This document shows positions 42,602 through 51,641 of a stretch of DNA of 64,000 nucleotides, in pieces. The stretch's first letter is position 1; the number at the start of each line of letters is the position of its first letter. The notes beneath the pieces were generated by a model, which saw nothing but the letters and a program-made list of their open reading frames with translations, had not been told where the DNA came from and searched no databases. Position numbers and translations under genes: made by a program. The stretch lies in contig CP073759.1 in the NCBI GenBank assembly GCA_018398995.1, positions 1,961,577-2,025,576 on the forward strand. The letters are read 5' to 3'. The stretch comes from Methylophilaceae bacterium. Its GTDB lineage: Bacteria; Pseudomonadota; Gammaproteobacteria; Burkholderiales; Methylophilaceae.

Positions 42602-43972
42602 ATGGCAAAAGCAAAAAGTGTCTATATTTGTACTGAATGTGGTACAAGCGAGCCCAAATGGCAAGGTCAATGCCCGGGTTGCATGGCTTGGAACACTTTA
42701 GTTGAAAGTGTAGCAGAAACAGCAAGCACCAATCGTTACGCTAACAAATTTGAAGGCTTGGCAAGCACTGGCCAATTACAAAAATTAAGCGCAGTAGAAG
42801 CTGCTGATATCGAACGCCAGCCAACCAGTATTGCGGAATTTGATCGCGTTTTAGGCGGCGGCTTAGTTGAGGGAGGCGTTATTCTTATTGGTGGCGACCC
42901 TGGTATTGGTAAATCAACCTTACTATTACAAGTGCTGTGTCATTTGGGTAAAACCAGTCAGGCTATTTATGTCAGCGGGGAAGAGTCTCCACAACAAATT
43001 GCCATGCGCGCTAAGCGATTGGGATTGGACGCAAGTGAAATCGACTTGCTTGCTGAAATTAATTTAGAAAAAATATTGGCGACCCTGCAATCGCATCAGC
43101 CTAATATTGCTGTGATTGATTCGATACAAACAGTCTATTCCGAAGCGCTACAATCTGCACCAGGCTCCGTGGCACAAGTCAGAGAATGTTCTGCACAATT
43201 GACCCGTCTAGCTAAACAATTTGGCATTACTGTGATATTGGTTGGACATGTCACAAAAGAGGGTACTCTAGCTGGCCCACGCGTGTTGGAGCACATTGTT
43301 GATACAGTGCTGTATTTTGAAGGTGATCAGAACTCCTCTTTTAGGTTGATTCGAGCTTTTAAAAATCGGTTTGGCGCGGTCAATGAGCTTGGTGTATTTG
43401 CGATGACAGAAAAAGGTTTAAAAGAGGTCGCTAATCCATCCGCTTTATTTTTATCACACCATGAACAACAAGTTGCAGGTAGTTGCATTACAGTGACTAT
43501 GGAAGGTACCCGTCCATTATTGATAGAAATTCAAGCATTAGTCGATGAAAGCCATGCGCCAGCACCAAAACGCTTATGTGTTGGTTTGGAGCAAAATCGT
43601 TTGGCGATGTTATTGGCTGTTTTGCACCGTCATGCTGGTGTTGCCTGTTTTGATCAAGATGTTTTTATCAATGCTGTTGGTGGCGTTAAAATTAGCGAGC
43701 CAGGCGTTGATTTGGCTGTATTAATTTCGATTTTTTCCTCTTTAAAAAACAAACCATTAGCAGATAAACTGATTGTATTTGGTGAAGTTGGATTGGCAGG
43801 CGAGGTACGTCCTGTACAGGGCGGTTTAGTGCGTTTAAAAGAGGCAGCTAAATTGGGTTTTACCAAAGCGATTGTACCCAAAGCCAATGCACCTAAAACA
43901 AAGATTCCGGGTATAGAAGTGATTGCTGTTGATCGCTTAGATCAGGCGCTCAATCATATTCGCAACAGTTAA
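42602..43972 (+). CDS. radA: DNA repair protein RadA (Sms)
   Basis: 456 residues. A zinc finger CTECGTSEPKWQGQCPGC opens the protein, then Walker A LIGGDPGIGKSTLLLQV, the RadA motif KNRFGAVNELG and a Lon-protease-like C-terminal domain ending with FGEVGLAGEVRPV. RadA drives branch migration in recombination. The frame is open from 42560, but ATG at 42602 is the family start, one base after alr. Its last four bases overlap the convergent hpnE gene. Confidence 0.97.
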   Translation: MAKAKSVYICTECGTSEPKWQGQCPGCMAWNTLVESVAETASTNRYANKFEGLASTGQLQKLSAVEAADIERQPTSIAEFDRVLGGGLVEGGVILIGGDPGIGKSTLLLQVLCHLGKTSQAIYVSGEESPQQIAMRAKRLGLDASEIDLLAEINLEKILATLQSHQPNIAVIDSIQTVYSEALQSAPGSVAQVRECSAQLTRLAKQFGITVILVGHVTKEGTLAGPRVLEHIVDTVLYFEGDQNSSFRLIRAFKNRFGAVNELGVFAMTEKGLKEVANPSALFLSHHEQQVAGSCITVTMEGTRPLLIEIQALVDESHAPAPKRLCVGLEQNRLAMLLAVLHRHAGVACFDQDVFINAVGGVKISEPGVDLAVLISIFSSLKNKPLADKLIVFGEVGLAGEVRPVQGGLVRLKEAAKLGFTKAIVPKANAPKTKIPGIEVIAVDRLDQALNHIRNS

Positions 43973-45255
43973 TCAATAAAAGAAGCCGCCTTTATACCAC
44001 TTCTTATTGCCCCTTCAATCGTGGCTGGATAATCGCCAGCGGTATAGTCGCCTGCTATCAATAAGTTAGGATAAGCTGTGATATTGGTCGGTCTGGCTAA
44101 AGCAACATCACAACTAAATGTGGCGCGTTTTTCTGTAATGACTTTATACCAAATTGGCTGTATTAATTGTGGGAATAATTGCTTCAACTCATCGGCTATT
44201 TGCGCTGCTAAAGCGTCTTGTGTTTGCTTGAAAGGCATATGCGCGCTAATTATCACAGCAATTAATCCTTTTTGATCGCAGATCTGACCCCTATCAAATA
44301 TCCATTGGCTTAGGCTATTCACCATGCCGATCATCGGTTCCGGTAATGAAATGTGATGTTTGTATTGCAAATAAACGGTAGTAATAGGCCGATAACTAAA
44401 ATGCTCAGTTAGCCGACTTAGTTTGGGCAAGGTCTCGGTAAAGTTTTTTAATTGATGCGGCCCACAGGCCAAGATGACTGTTTTAAATACATAGGCTTGC
44501 TTTTTGGTTTGCAGTTCATAACCAGTATCAGTTGCAATAATATTGTTAATAGCGCAATTAGCAACGACTTTACTACCATTTTGCTGCAAATAGTCTGCAA
44601 TGGGATGACTCATTAAAGTACTTAAATCGGTTTTAGCAAAAATCAGATCGGCATCATGTTGTTGCTGCGCAAAACTATCACGTAAAACACATAAGAATAC
44701 TTGCGCACTAGCTTGACTCAGCGGTGTATTAAGCGCGGCCAGACACAGCGGCTCCCATAAGCACTTAATTAAGACGGCTGATTGGCGATGTGTGGTTAAA
44801 AAAGTAGCTACAGATTGGTCATGTTTGAGTGTAAAGCGGTTTAAACGCATCCACATCATGCAACGGATAGCTGATAGTTTCTCTTTGATTGATATGCCTT
44901 GCGTGGTTAATAGCCCATATAAAATATGTAATGGCGCTGGTAACAGAGGATTGGTCTTTAGGGAAAAGTTTAAATCGCCGGTTAAATCTTTAACTTGTAA
45001 GCTAAGAGGTAAGCGCATTAACACTTTTGACTCTGTCACGCCAACTATCTTTAATAAGCTAAGCGTTTCACGATAGGCGCCCAATAAAATATGCTGGCCG
45101 TTATCTAGTCGCAAGCCGTTAAAATCCATCCCGCGCGCACGGCCACCCAAGCTTGGCGCTGCTTCAAATAGGGTTACAGATTGACCTTGCTGCGTTAGCT
45201 TGGCGGCTGCGGCCAAACCGGCTATGCCACCACCAACAATAGCAATGCTAGGCAT
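43969..45255 (-). CDS. hpnE: Hydroxysqualene dehydroxylase
   Basis: 428 residues of the FAD amine-oxidase/phytoene-desaturase-like family: IAIVGGGIAGLAAAAKLTQQ, LFEAAPSLGGRARG, LDNGQHILLGAY and LLIAGDYTAGDYPATIEGAI. With HpnD and HpnC it makes squalene from farnesyl diphosphate. Its ATG overlaps the hpnD stop by eight bases and its stop overlaps radA. Placement with hpnC and hpnD makes the assignment firm. Confidence 0.93.
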   Translation of the reverse strand: MPSIAIVGGGIAGLAAAAKLTQQGQSVTLFEAAPSLGGRARGMDFNGLRLDNGQHILLGAYRETLSLLKIVGVTESKVLMRLPLSLQVKDLTGDLNFSLKTNPLLPAPLHILYGLLTTQGISIKEKLSAIRCMMWMRLNRFTLKHDQSVATFLTTHRQSAVLIKCLWEPLCLAALNTPLSQASAQVFLCVLRDSFAQQQHDADLIFAKTDLSTLMSHPIADYLQQNGSKVVANCAINNIIATDTGYELQTKKQAYVFKTVILACGPHQLKNFTETLPKLSRLTEHFSYRPITTVYLQYKHHISLPEPMIGMVNSLSQWIFDRGQICDQKGLIAVIISAHMPFKQTQDALAAQIADELKQLFPQLIQPIWYKVITEKRATFSCDVALARPTNITAYPNLLIAGDYTAGDYPATIEGAIRSGIKAASFID

Positions 45256-46087
45256 ATTTATAATACGCTTTAAGCGCCAGTAGTAACTTTCTCAATGGCG
45301 GAATAGCAATTTTATGCGTCAATACATTTTCAGCGCCATCCGCTTTAATTTCACGCAATAGGGTGCGGTAAATCGCAGCCATCATGAGTCCTGGCAATTG
45401 TTGTTTGGCATCTTCATTGGGTAATTGTTTGAGGGCTTTGTCATAAAATCGCTCTGCGCGCTCAAGCTGAAACTCAATGAGCGCTTTAACTTCATTTGTT
45501 TTACGACTATTTAAAATATCTTCTTCAGTGACTTTGGCTTTTGCGAGTTCATCCAAAGGTAAATAAATGCGACCTCTACGTGCATCTTCGCCAACATCAC
45601 GGCTGATATTCGTCAGTTGGAACGCCATGCCTAAATCATGCGCAAATTTAAGTGTATTACGATTTTGGAAGCCAAATATTTGCGCGCTAAGTAAACCGAC
45701 GACGCTAGCAACACGATAGCAGTAGAGTTGTAACTGTTTAAAGTCTTCATAGCGATTAAACTGTAAATCCATTTCCATACCATCAATAATTTCTAAGAAA
45801 TGCTCTTTGGCTAAGTCAAATTGTTTAATCACCGGTTGCAAAGCAAAACTAACCGGATGTTGCGGTTTATCAGCATATAAATTTTCTATTTCCGTTTTCC
45901 ACCAATTGATTTTGGTTTGCGCTACGTTGTAATCCGTGCATTCGTCAACAATATCGTCGACTTCGCGACAAAAAGCATAAAGCGCAATCATGGCTTCACG
46001 TTTTGGTTTAGGCAAAAAAATAAAACTCACTGTAAAGCTAGAGCCGCTTTTTTTGGTTTTGTCTTTACAATATTGCTGAGGTGTCAT
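45248..46087 (-). CDS. hpnD: Presqualene diphosphate synthase
   Basis: 279 residues of the squalene/phytoene synthase family. The substrate-binding blocks are FCREVDDIVDEC (first Asp-rich motif) and NISRDVGEDARRGRIYLP (second). The start MTPQQYCKDKTKKSGSSF is typical of HpnD. It condenses two farnesyl diphosphates to presqualene diphosphate. Middle gene of hpnC-hpnD-hpnE on the minus strand, 14 bases after hpnC. Confidence 0.93.
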   Translation of the reverse strand: MTPQQYCKDKTKKSGSSFTVSFIFLPKPKREAMIALYAFCREVDDIVDECTDYNVAQTKINWWKTEIENLYADKPQHPVSFALQPVIKQFDLAKEHFLEIIDGMEMDLQFNRYEDFKQLQLYCYRVASVVGLLSAQIFGFQNRNTLKFAHDLGMAFQLTNISRDVGEDARRGRIYLPLDELAKAKVTEEDILNSRKTNEVKALIEFQLERAERFYDKALKQLPNEDAKQQLPGLMMAAIYRTLLREIKADGAENVLTHKIAIPPLRKLLLALKAYYKYA

Positions 46088-46101
46088 GTAGTTTTAATAT
46101 T

Positions 46102-46965
46102 TCAAATGAATGCTTTTAGAAAAATATAAGGCCAATCCCAGGCTTTCACAGTAGGGCGGCGGTTAAAAATATCACCATTCACTTTTTTTAACTTACGAAT
46201 AATCGTTTCTCCGCCGCCGATAATTAACCGCATTTCTAACCCCATGCGACCTGGTAAGATCCGAGCGAGAGGCTTACCTTTTTGTAACATGATTTCTGCA
46301 CGCTCAATATTAAATTGCATGAATTGTACCCAGTTCTGATTCATTTCTTTGTTTGCAATTTGTTGTTCGGTAACGCCAAATTGTGCCATTTCATCTAAGC
46401 ACAGATAGAGGCGACTTTGATGAGCATTTGCATCATAATCAATGGCAATATCTTGATAAAAGTTAATCAGTTGTAGCGCACTACATACGCAATCTGAATA
46501 AGTGAGGTTTTCAGGCGTAGCCTTGTTAAACAGATATAGTAATAGTCTGCCAATAGGATTGGCTGAACGGTTACAGTAATCTAGCACTTCATCAAAATTT
46601 GCATAGTGCGTTTTTGTAACATCTTGTTTGAATGCATCTAATAAGTCGTAAAAAGGAGCTAATGGCAGCTGATTATCCTTAATCATCTGTGCCAATTCAG
46701 TAAAAAAAGCAGAGTTACTATTACCTACGTTGTTAATGATATCGATCTCATCAACATAGTGTTGTAATAGCGCGAGTCTTTCAAATTGTGTCAAATTACC
46801 TTCATCAGCAAAATCATCTGCACATCGCGCAAAATGGTATATCAAGGCAATTGGGTAACGTAAACGCTTGGGCAAAACAACAGAAGCAACGGGAAAGTTT
46901 TCATAATGCTGTTTGGCAAGTACAGTATGATCAGGGGCTTGTAAAATGGGTTTATTCGCACGCAT
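46102..46965 (-). CDS. hpnC: Hydroxysqualene synthase
   Basis: 287 residues, squalene/phytoene synthase family. It begins near HYENFPVASVVLPKRLR, typical of HpnC, with the Asp-rich motif CADDFADEGN and the second block INFYQDIAIDYDANAHQSRL. It converts presqualene diphosphate to hydroxysqualene. It leads the hpnCDE operon; squalene-hopene cyclase is not in the window. It is divergent from the methylthioinosine phosphorylase gene, with 77 bases between the starts. Confidence 0.92.
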   Translation of the reverse strand: MRANKPILQAPDHTVLAKQHYENFPVASVVLPKRLRYPIALIYHFARCADDFADEGNLTQFERLALLQHYVDEIDIINNVGNSNSAFFTELAQMIKDNQLPLAPFYDLLDAFKQDVTKTHYANFDEVLDYCNRSANPIGRLLLYLFNKATPENLTYSDCVCSALQLINFYQDIAIDYDANAHQSRLYLCLDEMAQFGVTEQQIANKEMNQNWVQFMQFNIERAEIMLQKGKPLARILPGRMGLEMRLIIGGGETIIRKLKKVNGDIFNRRPTVKAWDWPYIFLKAFI

Positions 46966-47042
46966 AGATGAAGTATGCCATAGAATATCGCTATGCTACA
47001 GCGCTTACAGGCGATAGAATAAACAAAATTTGAAGGATTAAT

Positions 47043-47798
47043 ATGATAGGCATTATTGGCGGAACTGGTCTCACACAACTGGCAAATTTAGAGGTAGTTA
47101 GGCGCCAGATTGTGCGTACGCCATATGGAGACGCCTCGCAACCGCTGGTATTTGGCAAAATTAGCGGTCACGATGTTGTGTTTCTTGCACGACATGGAGG
47201 TGGGCACACGATACCGCCACATGCGATTAATTATCGCGCCAATATTTGGGCTTTGGATTCAGTGGGTGTAACACATTTATTGGCGGTGGCAACGGTAGGC
47301 AGCATAGATACCGCTTTGTTACCAGGCGATATCGTACTACCTAACCAAATTATTGATTACACCCATGGTCGAGATAATTCTTATTGTGATGGTATAGAAC
47401 GGCCTGTCATGCATATTGATTTTACACATCCTTATACAGCGTCTTTACGAGACATTTGTAAGCAAGCTGCAGCAAATATTCAACTAGCCATACATGATGG
47501 CGGTGTTTATGCTTGCTCACAAGGCCCTCGGCTTGAAACAGCTGCAGAAATTAATCGCTTAGAAGGCGATGGTGCAAGCTTGGTGGGAATGACAGGCATG
47601 CCTGAAGCTGCATTAGCAAGAGAGCTTAATCTGCATTATGCGGCTATCTGTCCAGTCGCCAATCATGCTGCTGGCAGAGGTGAGAGTGAAGAAGAAATTC
47701 AATATGAAATGATGATGAATCGATTGGCTGAGACCATGGAAAAAGTACGTGCATTGATTAGCGAGGCAGTTAAACTACACAAAAAGGTTGTCCAATGA
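47043..47798 (+). CDS. S-methyl-5'-thioinosine phosphorylase (MTAP/PNP family)
   Basis: 251 residues of the purine nucleoside phosphorylase family 2: [67 protein letters not shown] and [10 protein letters not shown]. The active-site GMTGMPE and NHAAG favour 6-oxopurine (thioinosine) over adenine substrates, as in the S-methyl-5'-thioinosine enzyme of Pseudomonas. It salvages methylthioadenosine derived from polyamine synthesis. The start has AAGGA ahead of it; the stop overlaps def in ATGA. Confidence 0.85.
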   Translation: MIGIIGGTGLTQLANLEVVRRQIVRTPYGDASQPLVFGKISGHDVVFLARHGGGHTIPPHAINYRANIWALDSVGVTHLLAVATVGSIDTALLPGDIVLPNQIIDYTHGRDNSYCDGIERPVMHIDFTHPYTASLRDICKQAAANIQLAIHDGGVYACSQGPRLETAAEINRLEGDGASLVGMTGMPEAALARELNLHYAAICPVANHAAGRGESEEEIQYEMMMNRLAETMEKVRALISEAVKLHKKVVQ

Positions 47799-48337
47799 CC
47801 GTACGCACTGTTTTGCGCATGGGAGAGCCTTTGTTGCTAAAGCGAGCACATGAAATAACCAATTTCGATACCCCTGAACTGCATACATTAATCCAAGATA
47901 TGGAAGATACCATGGCAGATATGCATGGTGCTGGTCTAGCAGCACCGCAAATTGGTGTGAGTTTGCGACTGGTTATATTTGGTAAAAAAGATGGTGATGA
48001 GACAAAGAATGTACGTTATCCAGATGCTGATGACGTACCCTATACAGTTTTACTTAATCCAAAGCTAACTGTTATTGGAAATGAACAAGAAGATGGTTGG
48101 GAGGGCTGCTTGTCGGTTCCTGGCTTACGAGGTGTTGTACCGCGGTATACAAATTTAAACTATAGTGGTTTTGACCCATACGGAAATCCAATTGAGAGAA
48201 CAGTGAGCGGCTTTCATGCGCGAGTAGTACAACACGAATGTGACCACCTTGATGGCATACTTTATCCAATGAGAATGAAAGATTTAACAACTTTTGGTTA
48301 TCTGGATGTTATTTTTCCCAGCCAGTCGCTTCCATAA
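47795..48337 (+). CDS. def: Peptide deformylase
   Basis: 180 residues. The three family motifs are present: [22 protein letters not shown] and QHECDHLDG, giving the Cys and two His that hold the metal and the catalytic Glu. It removes formyl groups from new proteins. It overlaps the preceding phosphorylase stop by four bases, so it is translated as part of that operon rather than with fmt. Confidence 0.96.
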   Translation: MTVRTVLRMGEPLLLKRAHEITNFDTPELHTLIQDMEDTMADMHGAGLAAPQIGVSLRLVIFGKKDGDETKNVRYPDADDVPYTVLLNPKLTVIGNEQEDGWEGCLSVPGLRGVVPRYTNLNYSGFDPYGNPIERTVSGFHARVVQHECDHLDGILYPMRMKDLTTFGYLDVIFPSQSLP

Positions 48338-48348
48338 AGACATTTCTT

Positions 48349-48357
48349 TGGTATAAT
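48349..48357 (+). promoter_or_regulatory. Extended -10 promoter of tRNA-Ser
   Basis: TGGTATAAT is a perfect extended -10 (TGnTATAAT) 14 bases before the mature tRNA. The -35 region (CTTCCA at 48329) is weak, which fits an extended -10 promoter. Confidence 0.6.
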
Positions 48358-48370
48358 CTCGCCTTCATTA

Positions 48371-48460
48371 GGAAGAGTGGCAGAGCGGTTTAATGCTACA
48401 GTCTTGAAAACTGTCGTGGGTTCACGCCCACCGTGAGTTCGAATCTCACCTCTTCCGCCA
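48371..48460 (+). tRNA. tRNA-Ser (anticodon TGA), CCA encoded
   Basis: A 90-base class II tRNA: acceptor GGAAGAG/CTCTTCC, anticodon loop CTTGAAA with TGA, long variable arm around CGTGGGTTCACGCCCACC, T-arm GTGAGTTCGAATCTCAC and encoded CCA. Confidence 0.97.
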
Positions 48461-48466
48461 GAATTT

Positions 48467-48504
48467 AAAAGCCAGTGTTAGCGTTTAGCGACACTGGCTT
48501 TTTT
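48467..48504 (+). terminator. Rho-independent terminator of tRNA-Ser
   Basis: AAAAGCCAGTGT and ACACTGGCTTTTTT enclose a 12-base loop; six bases after the tRNA CCA end. Confidence 0.88.
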
Positions 48505-48555
48505 ATTAATGACACTTTGGTTTGGGCTAGGGTTTGCTTTAGTCATATCAAGAAA

Positions 48556-49143
48556 TTAGCAATCTTCACCCAACCGCTGACGAAAGTTTTCTAGTTTGGC
48601 TTCATAGTCTTCTGCATCACCAAAAGCTAAAAAGCTACTATAGCGTTGATGGCTTCCAATAACATGATGTGCGTGTTTAATAGGGCAAAAATATTGCTCA
48701 GTTCTCCCCACAATTTCAGTGACATAAGCAATCATTCCGCTACCATATGCGCAATAAGTGCAATGAAATTTTTCTATAAAATTGAGATACTGAAGCTGAT
48801 GTCTATCGTAAAATATATAATCTTTTCTCTTTACTTTCTTGATGCCGTAAATTGGAAAGCAAGTTAGTTGGTAAAAGCTGATAAAAAGATCAGCAATCAA
48901 TAATGGAACAATCATGCTGTAAATAATGGGTCCAGTGATTAAGTTTTGCGGTCGATTAGTAACAAGCCAGCGAAAGAAGCTTGTTTTTAACTGCTGATGT
49001 GTTTGTTTAATCGATTCTTCAAATTCAATACGTTTACCTTTGATTTGAAATGAGATGGTGGATTGCTGTTCTTTTAATGCAATGCGAAGCTCATCTTCCA
49101 GTGTTGATATTTGACCCAATAGCTCACGAATATGATTGTTCAT
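48556..49143 (-). CDS. Conserved-looking membrane-anchored protein, unknown function
   Basis: 195 residues: an N-terminal coiled coil (about 1-50), a hydrophobic segment or hairpin around 68-95 (GPIIYSMIVPLLIADLFISF), then a cytosolic-looking C-terminal part with FHCTYCAYGSGMIAYVTEIV and EQYFCPIKHAHH. The CxxC with a later Cys and His residues could bind metal. The family is not recognised. It has a good RBS and is 33 bases downstream of the beta-CASP nuclease gene on the same strand. Confidence 0.7.
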   Translation of the reverse strand: MNNHIRELLGQISTLEDELRIALKEQQSTISFQIKGKRIEFEESIKQTHQQLKTSFFRWLVTNRPQNLITGPIIYSMIVPLLIADLFISFYQLTCFPIYGIKKVKRKDYIFYDRHQLQYLNFIEKFHCTYCAYGSGMIAYVTEIVGRTEQYFCPIKHAHHVIGSHQRYSSFLAFGDAEDYEAKLENFRQRLGEDC

Positions 49144-49176
49144 ACATTCTCCACGATATTATCTTTAAATACTGTC

Positions 49177-50577
49177 TTACGACAGATTAACAGATTCTAG
49201 ATAATCTGGAATGTAGGTTTCCCAATCCAACTGTTCTTTAATCTTTAAGCGGAGTGCGTCGGCTGCAACTGGTTCACCATGGGTGATAAACGTGCGTGTT
49301 GGTGGTTGTTCAAAATGCTTGAGCCAAGTCAGGATTTCATTAGCATCGGCATGCGCAGACAAGCTATTGATTGAGGTGACTTCAGCGTGTATGGGCACAT
49401 ACTCACCGTGAATTTTGATTGATTGAGCACCATCTATCATCGCGGCACCACGTGTGCCACCCGCTTGGAAACCGGAAAACAGAATGGTGTTGCGAGCGTC
49501 TGGTGCAAATGCCTTAAAGTGATGAATAACTCTACCACCTGTTCCCATGCCGCTACCAGCGATAATAATCATGGGTTCTTTACGTAAATTCAGCTGTTTA
49601 GAGCCCTCTACGTCAGTGATTACTTTGGCAGTTCTGCACAACGCAGCTGATTGCTCAACAGTTAAATGATGATCATCTGGGTGATTGTCAAAAATGGCTG
49701 TAGCTTCCTCCGCCATTGGGCTGTTTAGATAGACGGGCAAATCATCAGGAATAATATTTTGCGATTTGAGTAAATGAATGGAGTACAACAGCGTTTGAGT
49801 TCGCCCTACAGCAAAGCTTGGAATAATCACTTTACCGCCACGTTGAATCGTGCGATTAATCACATCAGCTAACTTGACCAGTGGATCTTCCGTTTCATGA
49901 ATACGATTGCCATAAGTGGACTCTATTACAAGATAATCTGCATGTTTGACAATGGCTGGCGGTTTCATGATGAGATCGTTTTGTCTGCCTAAATCGCCAG
50001 AGAATAAGATAGATTGTTCATCGCTATTAATATTGACCATAGTTGCACCAAGAATATGCCCTGCAGGTAATAGATGAAAGCGCAATGACTTACTCAACGA
50101 TTGCTCTTTATAAAGTTCAACCGTTTGTAGCAACTGTAAGCTGCGGATAGCATCGTCTGGTGTATATAAAGGCAGGGCGGGCTTGTGTTTAGATATAAGA
50201 TGTTTATTCAGATAAGTCGCTTCCTGCTCTTGTAGCCTAGCACTATCCATCAGCAACACTTCACATAAATCGCGCGTGGCAGATGTGCAGTAAACGGGTC
50301 CTTTAAAACCGTTTTTAACCAATAATGGTAAATAACCAGTGTGATCAATGTGGGCGTGCGTCAGAATCACTGCATCTATATTTTTAGGGTCGATAGGCAA
50401 GGGCTTCCAATTGCGTAAGCGTAGTTGTTTAAAGCCTTGAAACAGACCGCAGTCGATTAAGATATTTTTGCCAAGATGCCGAAGTAAATATTTTGAACCA
50501 GTTACTGTGCCGGTGGCGCCTAAAAATTGGAGTTGGAATTTTGACTGAGTCATATTGTTGTGTGATGTATCTTTCAT
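49177..50577 (-). CDS. Metallo-beta-lactamase/beta-CASP nuclease (RNA-processing type)
   Basis: 466 residues. The MBL motif is VILTHAHIDHTGYLP, followed by SGDLGR, VIESTYGNRIH and, in the beta-CASP part, IIPSFAVGRTQTLLYSI, IIAGSGMGTGGRVIHH and the final ITHGEPVAADALR. The proteins resemble archaeal CPSF-like and bacterial YSH1-like RNA endo/exonucleases. The substrate RNA is unknown. The ATG at 50577 is used; ATG at 50553 (MTQSKFQLQF) is a possible alternative. Confidence 0.88.
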   Translation of the reverse strand: MKDTSHNNMTQSKFQLQFLGATGTVTGSKYLLRHLGKNILIDCGLFQGFKQLRLRNWKPLPIDPKNIDAVILTHAHIDHTGYLPLLVKNGFKGPVYCTSATRDLCEVLLMDSARLQEQEATYLNKHLISKHKPALPLYTPDDAIRSLQLLQTVELYKEQSLSKSLRFHLLPAGHILGATMVNINSDEQSILFSGDLGRQNDLIMKPPAIVKHADYLVIESTYGNRIHETEDPLVKLADVINRTIQRGGKVIIPSFAVGRTQTLLYSIHLLKSQNIIPDDLPVYLNSPMAEEATAIFDNHPDDHHLTVEQSAALCRTAKVITDVEGSKQLNLRKEPMIIIAGSGMGTGGRVIHHFKAFAPDARNTILFSGFQAGGTRGAAMIDGAQSIKIHGEYVPIHAEVTSINSLSAHADANEILTWLKHFEQPPTRTFITHGEPVAADALRLKIKEQLDWETYIPDYLESVNLS

Positions 50578-50661
50578 TTTCTTTTGGATAGAAGAGCGCT
50601 AAAAATTGTGTTTACATTGAGCGCCCATCATTTAATTTTATTATCTTAACAAACAAAAGTA

Positions 50662-50862
50662 CTACAACCCTAGCGCTATGTTTTGTTCGGCGATAATCCA
50701 GTAATGGCATGGGGACTGTCTAAATGCATCTGCTTCTGCCAATTCATAGGCAGCAATTTGAATTAATCGATGCAGTTCAACAGTATAAGCAACAGGAAAT
50801 GATTGATGAAGGCTTACGGCTGTATTGTCTGATTCAACACTGTTTACCGTTTTGTTAGGCAT
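50662..50862 (-). CDS. Small DUF2934-like protein
   Basis: 66 residues. The C-terminal half (LIQIAAYELAEADAFRQSPC then HYWIIAEQNI) resembles DUF2934, a short helical domain (IAxxAYxLxExxG..xYWxxAE) of unknown function. It lies five bases downstream of the 50868-51383 gene on the same strand. Confidence 0.65.
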   Translation of the reverse strand: MPNKTVNSVESDNTAVSLHQSFPVAYTVELHRLIQIAAYELAEADAFRQSPCHYWIIAEQNIALGL

Positions 50863-50867
50863 GATAG

Positions 50868-51383
50868 CTAATCACTAGCTGATTCTTCAGGCCATAAAAA
50901 CACAACGCGCTCATGCTTATTTTTGTTTATCTTAATATTTGTCGACTTGAGGACACGACGAAACTCAGCCGAAATTTGATAGCTTCCGATTGGCAAATCA
51001 GCTAATAAAAAAGGACCTTCCGTCACTACGTCTAGTACCAAATTGTCTTTTGCATCTTTAATTTTGATTTTCACATCTGCGATATAGTTTTCTTTTTCAT
51101 ACGTTGCAGATTTTTGCACCAACACCACCTCAAGTGGATAGTCTTTGGCCATTCGCTTCATTTGATTGGCACTATCTATGCACGTGCCACCTGTGATATA
51201 GGTAATGTTACCTTGTTTGATAGCTTTTGCAGATAAGGTTGAATCTAGGCTACATCCTTCCTCATTACTTGAAGGACTAATATTATCGAGTGCAGCCGGC
51301 GGCACTTCATCGGCTAATACAGCTAATGGGCAGACTAGACTGGCGATCATGATTGATAGTACATATAACAGCTTCAGTTTCAT
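50868..51383 (-). CDS. Secreted protein, unknown function
   Basis: 171 residues with a signal peptide (about 1-24, LYVLSIMIASLVCPLAVLA) and a C-terminal beta-rich domain (VKIKIKDAKDNLVLDVVTEG, then PFLLADLPIGSYQISAEF) like carboxypeptidase-regulatory or transthyretin-like folds. Two cysteines (about 44 and 68) might form a disulfide. A homologue type occurs in betaproteobacteria, but no function is known to me. It is divergent from the PAS kinase gene. Confidence 0.7.
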   Translation of the reverse strand: MKLKLLYVLSIMIASLVCPLAVLADEVPPAALDNISPSSNEEGCSLDSTLSAKAIKQGNITYITGGTCIDSANQMKRMAKDYPLEVVLVQKSATYEKENYIADVKIKIKDAKDNLVLDVVTEGPFLLADLPIGSYQISAEFRRVLKSTNIKINKNKHERVVFLWPEESASD

Positions 51384-51510
51384 GCGTATGATCCTTCACG
51401 GTTTAGTCATCATTAATTGCTAAACACAATCCTGTTTTTTTAAAAAGTAATGCCTTACAATAATTTTATCTTACAGCGTAATACATCGGTTAAATATGCG
51501 TGCAAACACG

Positions 51511-51526
51511 TAAGGGCTAACCCTTA
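51511..51526. promoter_or_regulatory. Candidate operator TAAGGG-CTAA-CCCTTA
   Basis: A perfect 6-bp inverted repeat with a 4-base spacer in the divergent region between the secreted protein gene and the PAS histidine kinase gene, about 115 bases from the latter's start. It overlaps an AACACGTA (51505-51512) that recurs near 53860 (minus strand) and 61080. Confidence 0.35.
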
Positions 51527-51641
51527 TATATCCGTTATGTATATGTATAAATAAAAGACGAAGTATAATCAATTTAATATGTTTGTTAAGCCATGCTGAC
51601 AGATGGATACTCAATAGTTAATCTTTAAGCTGAGGATAAAT

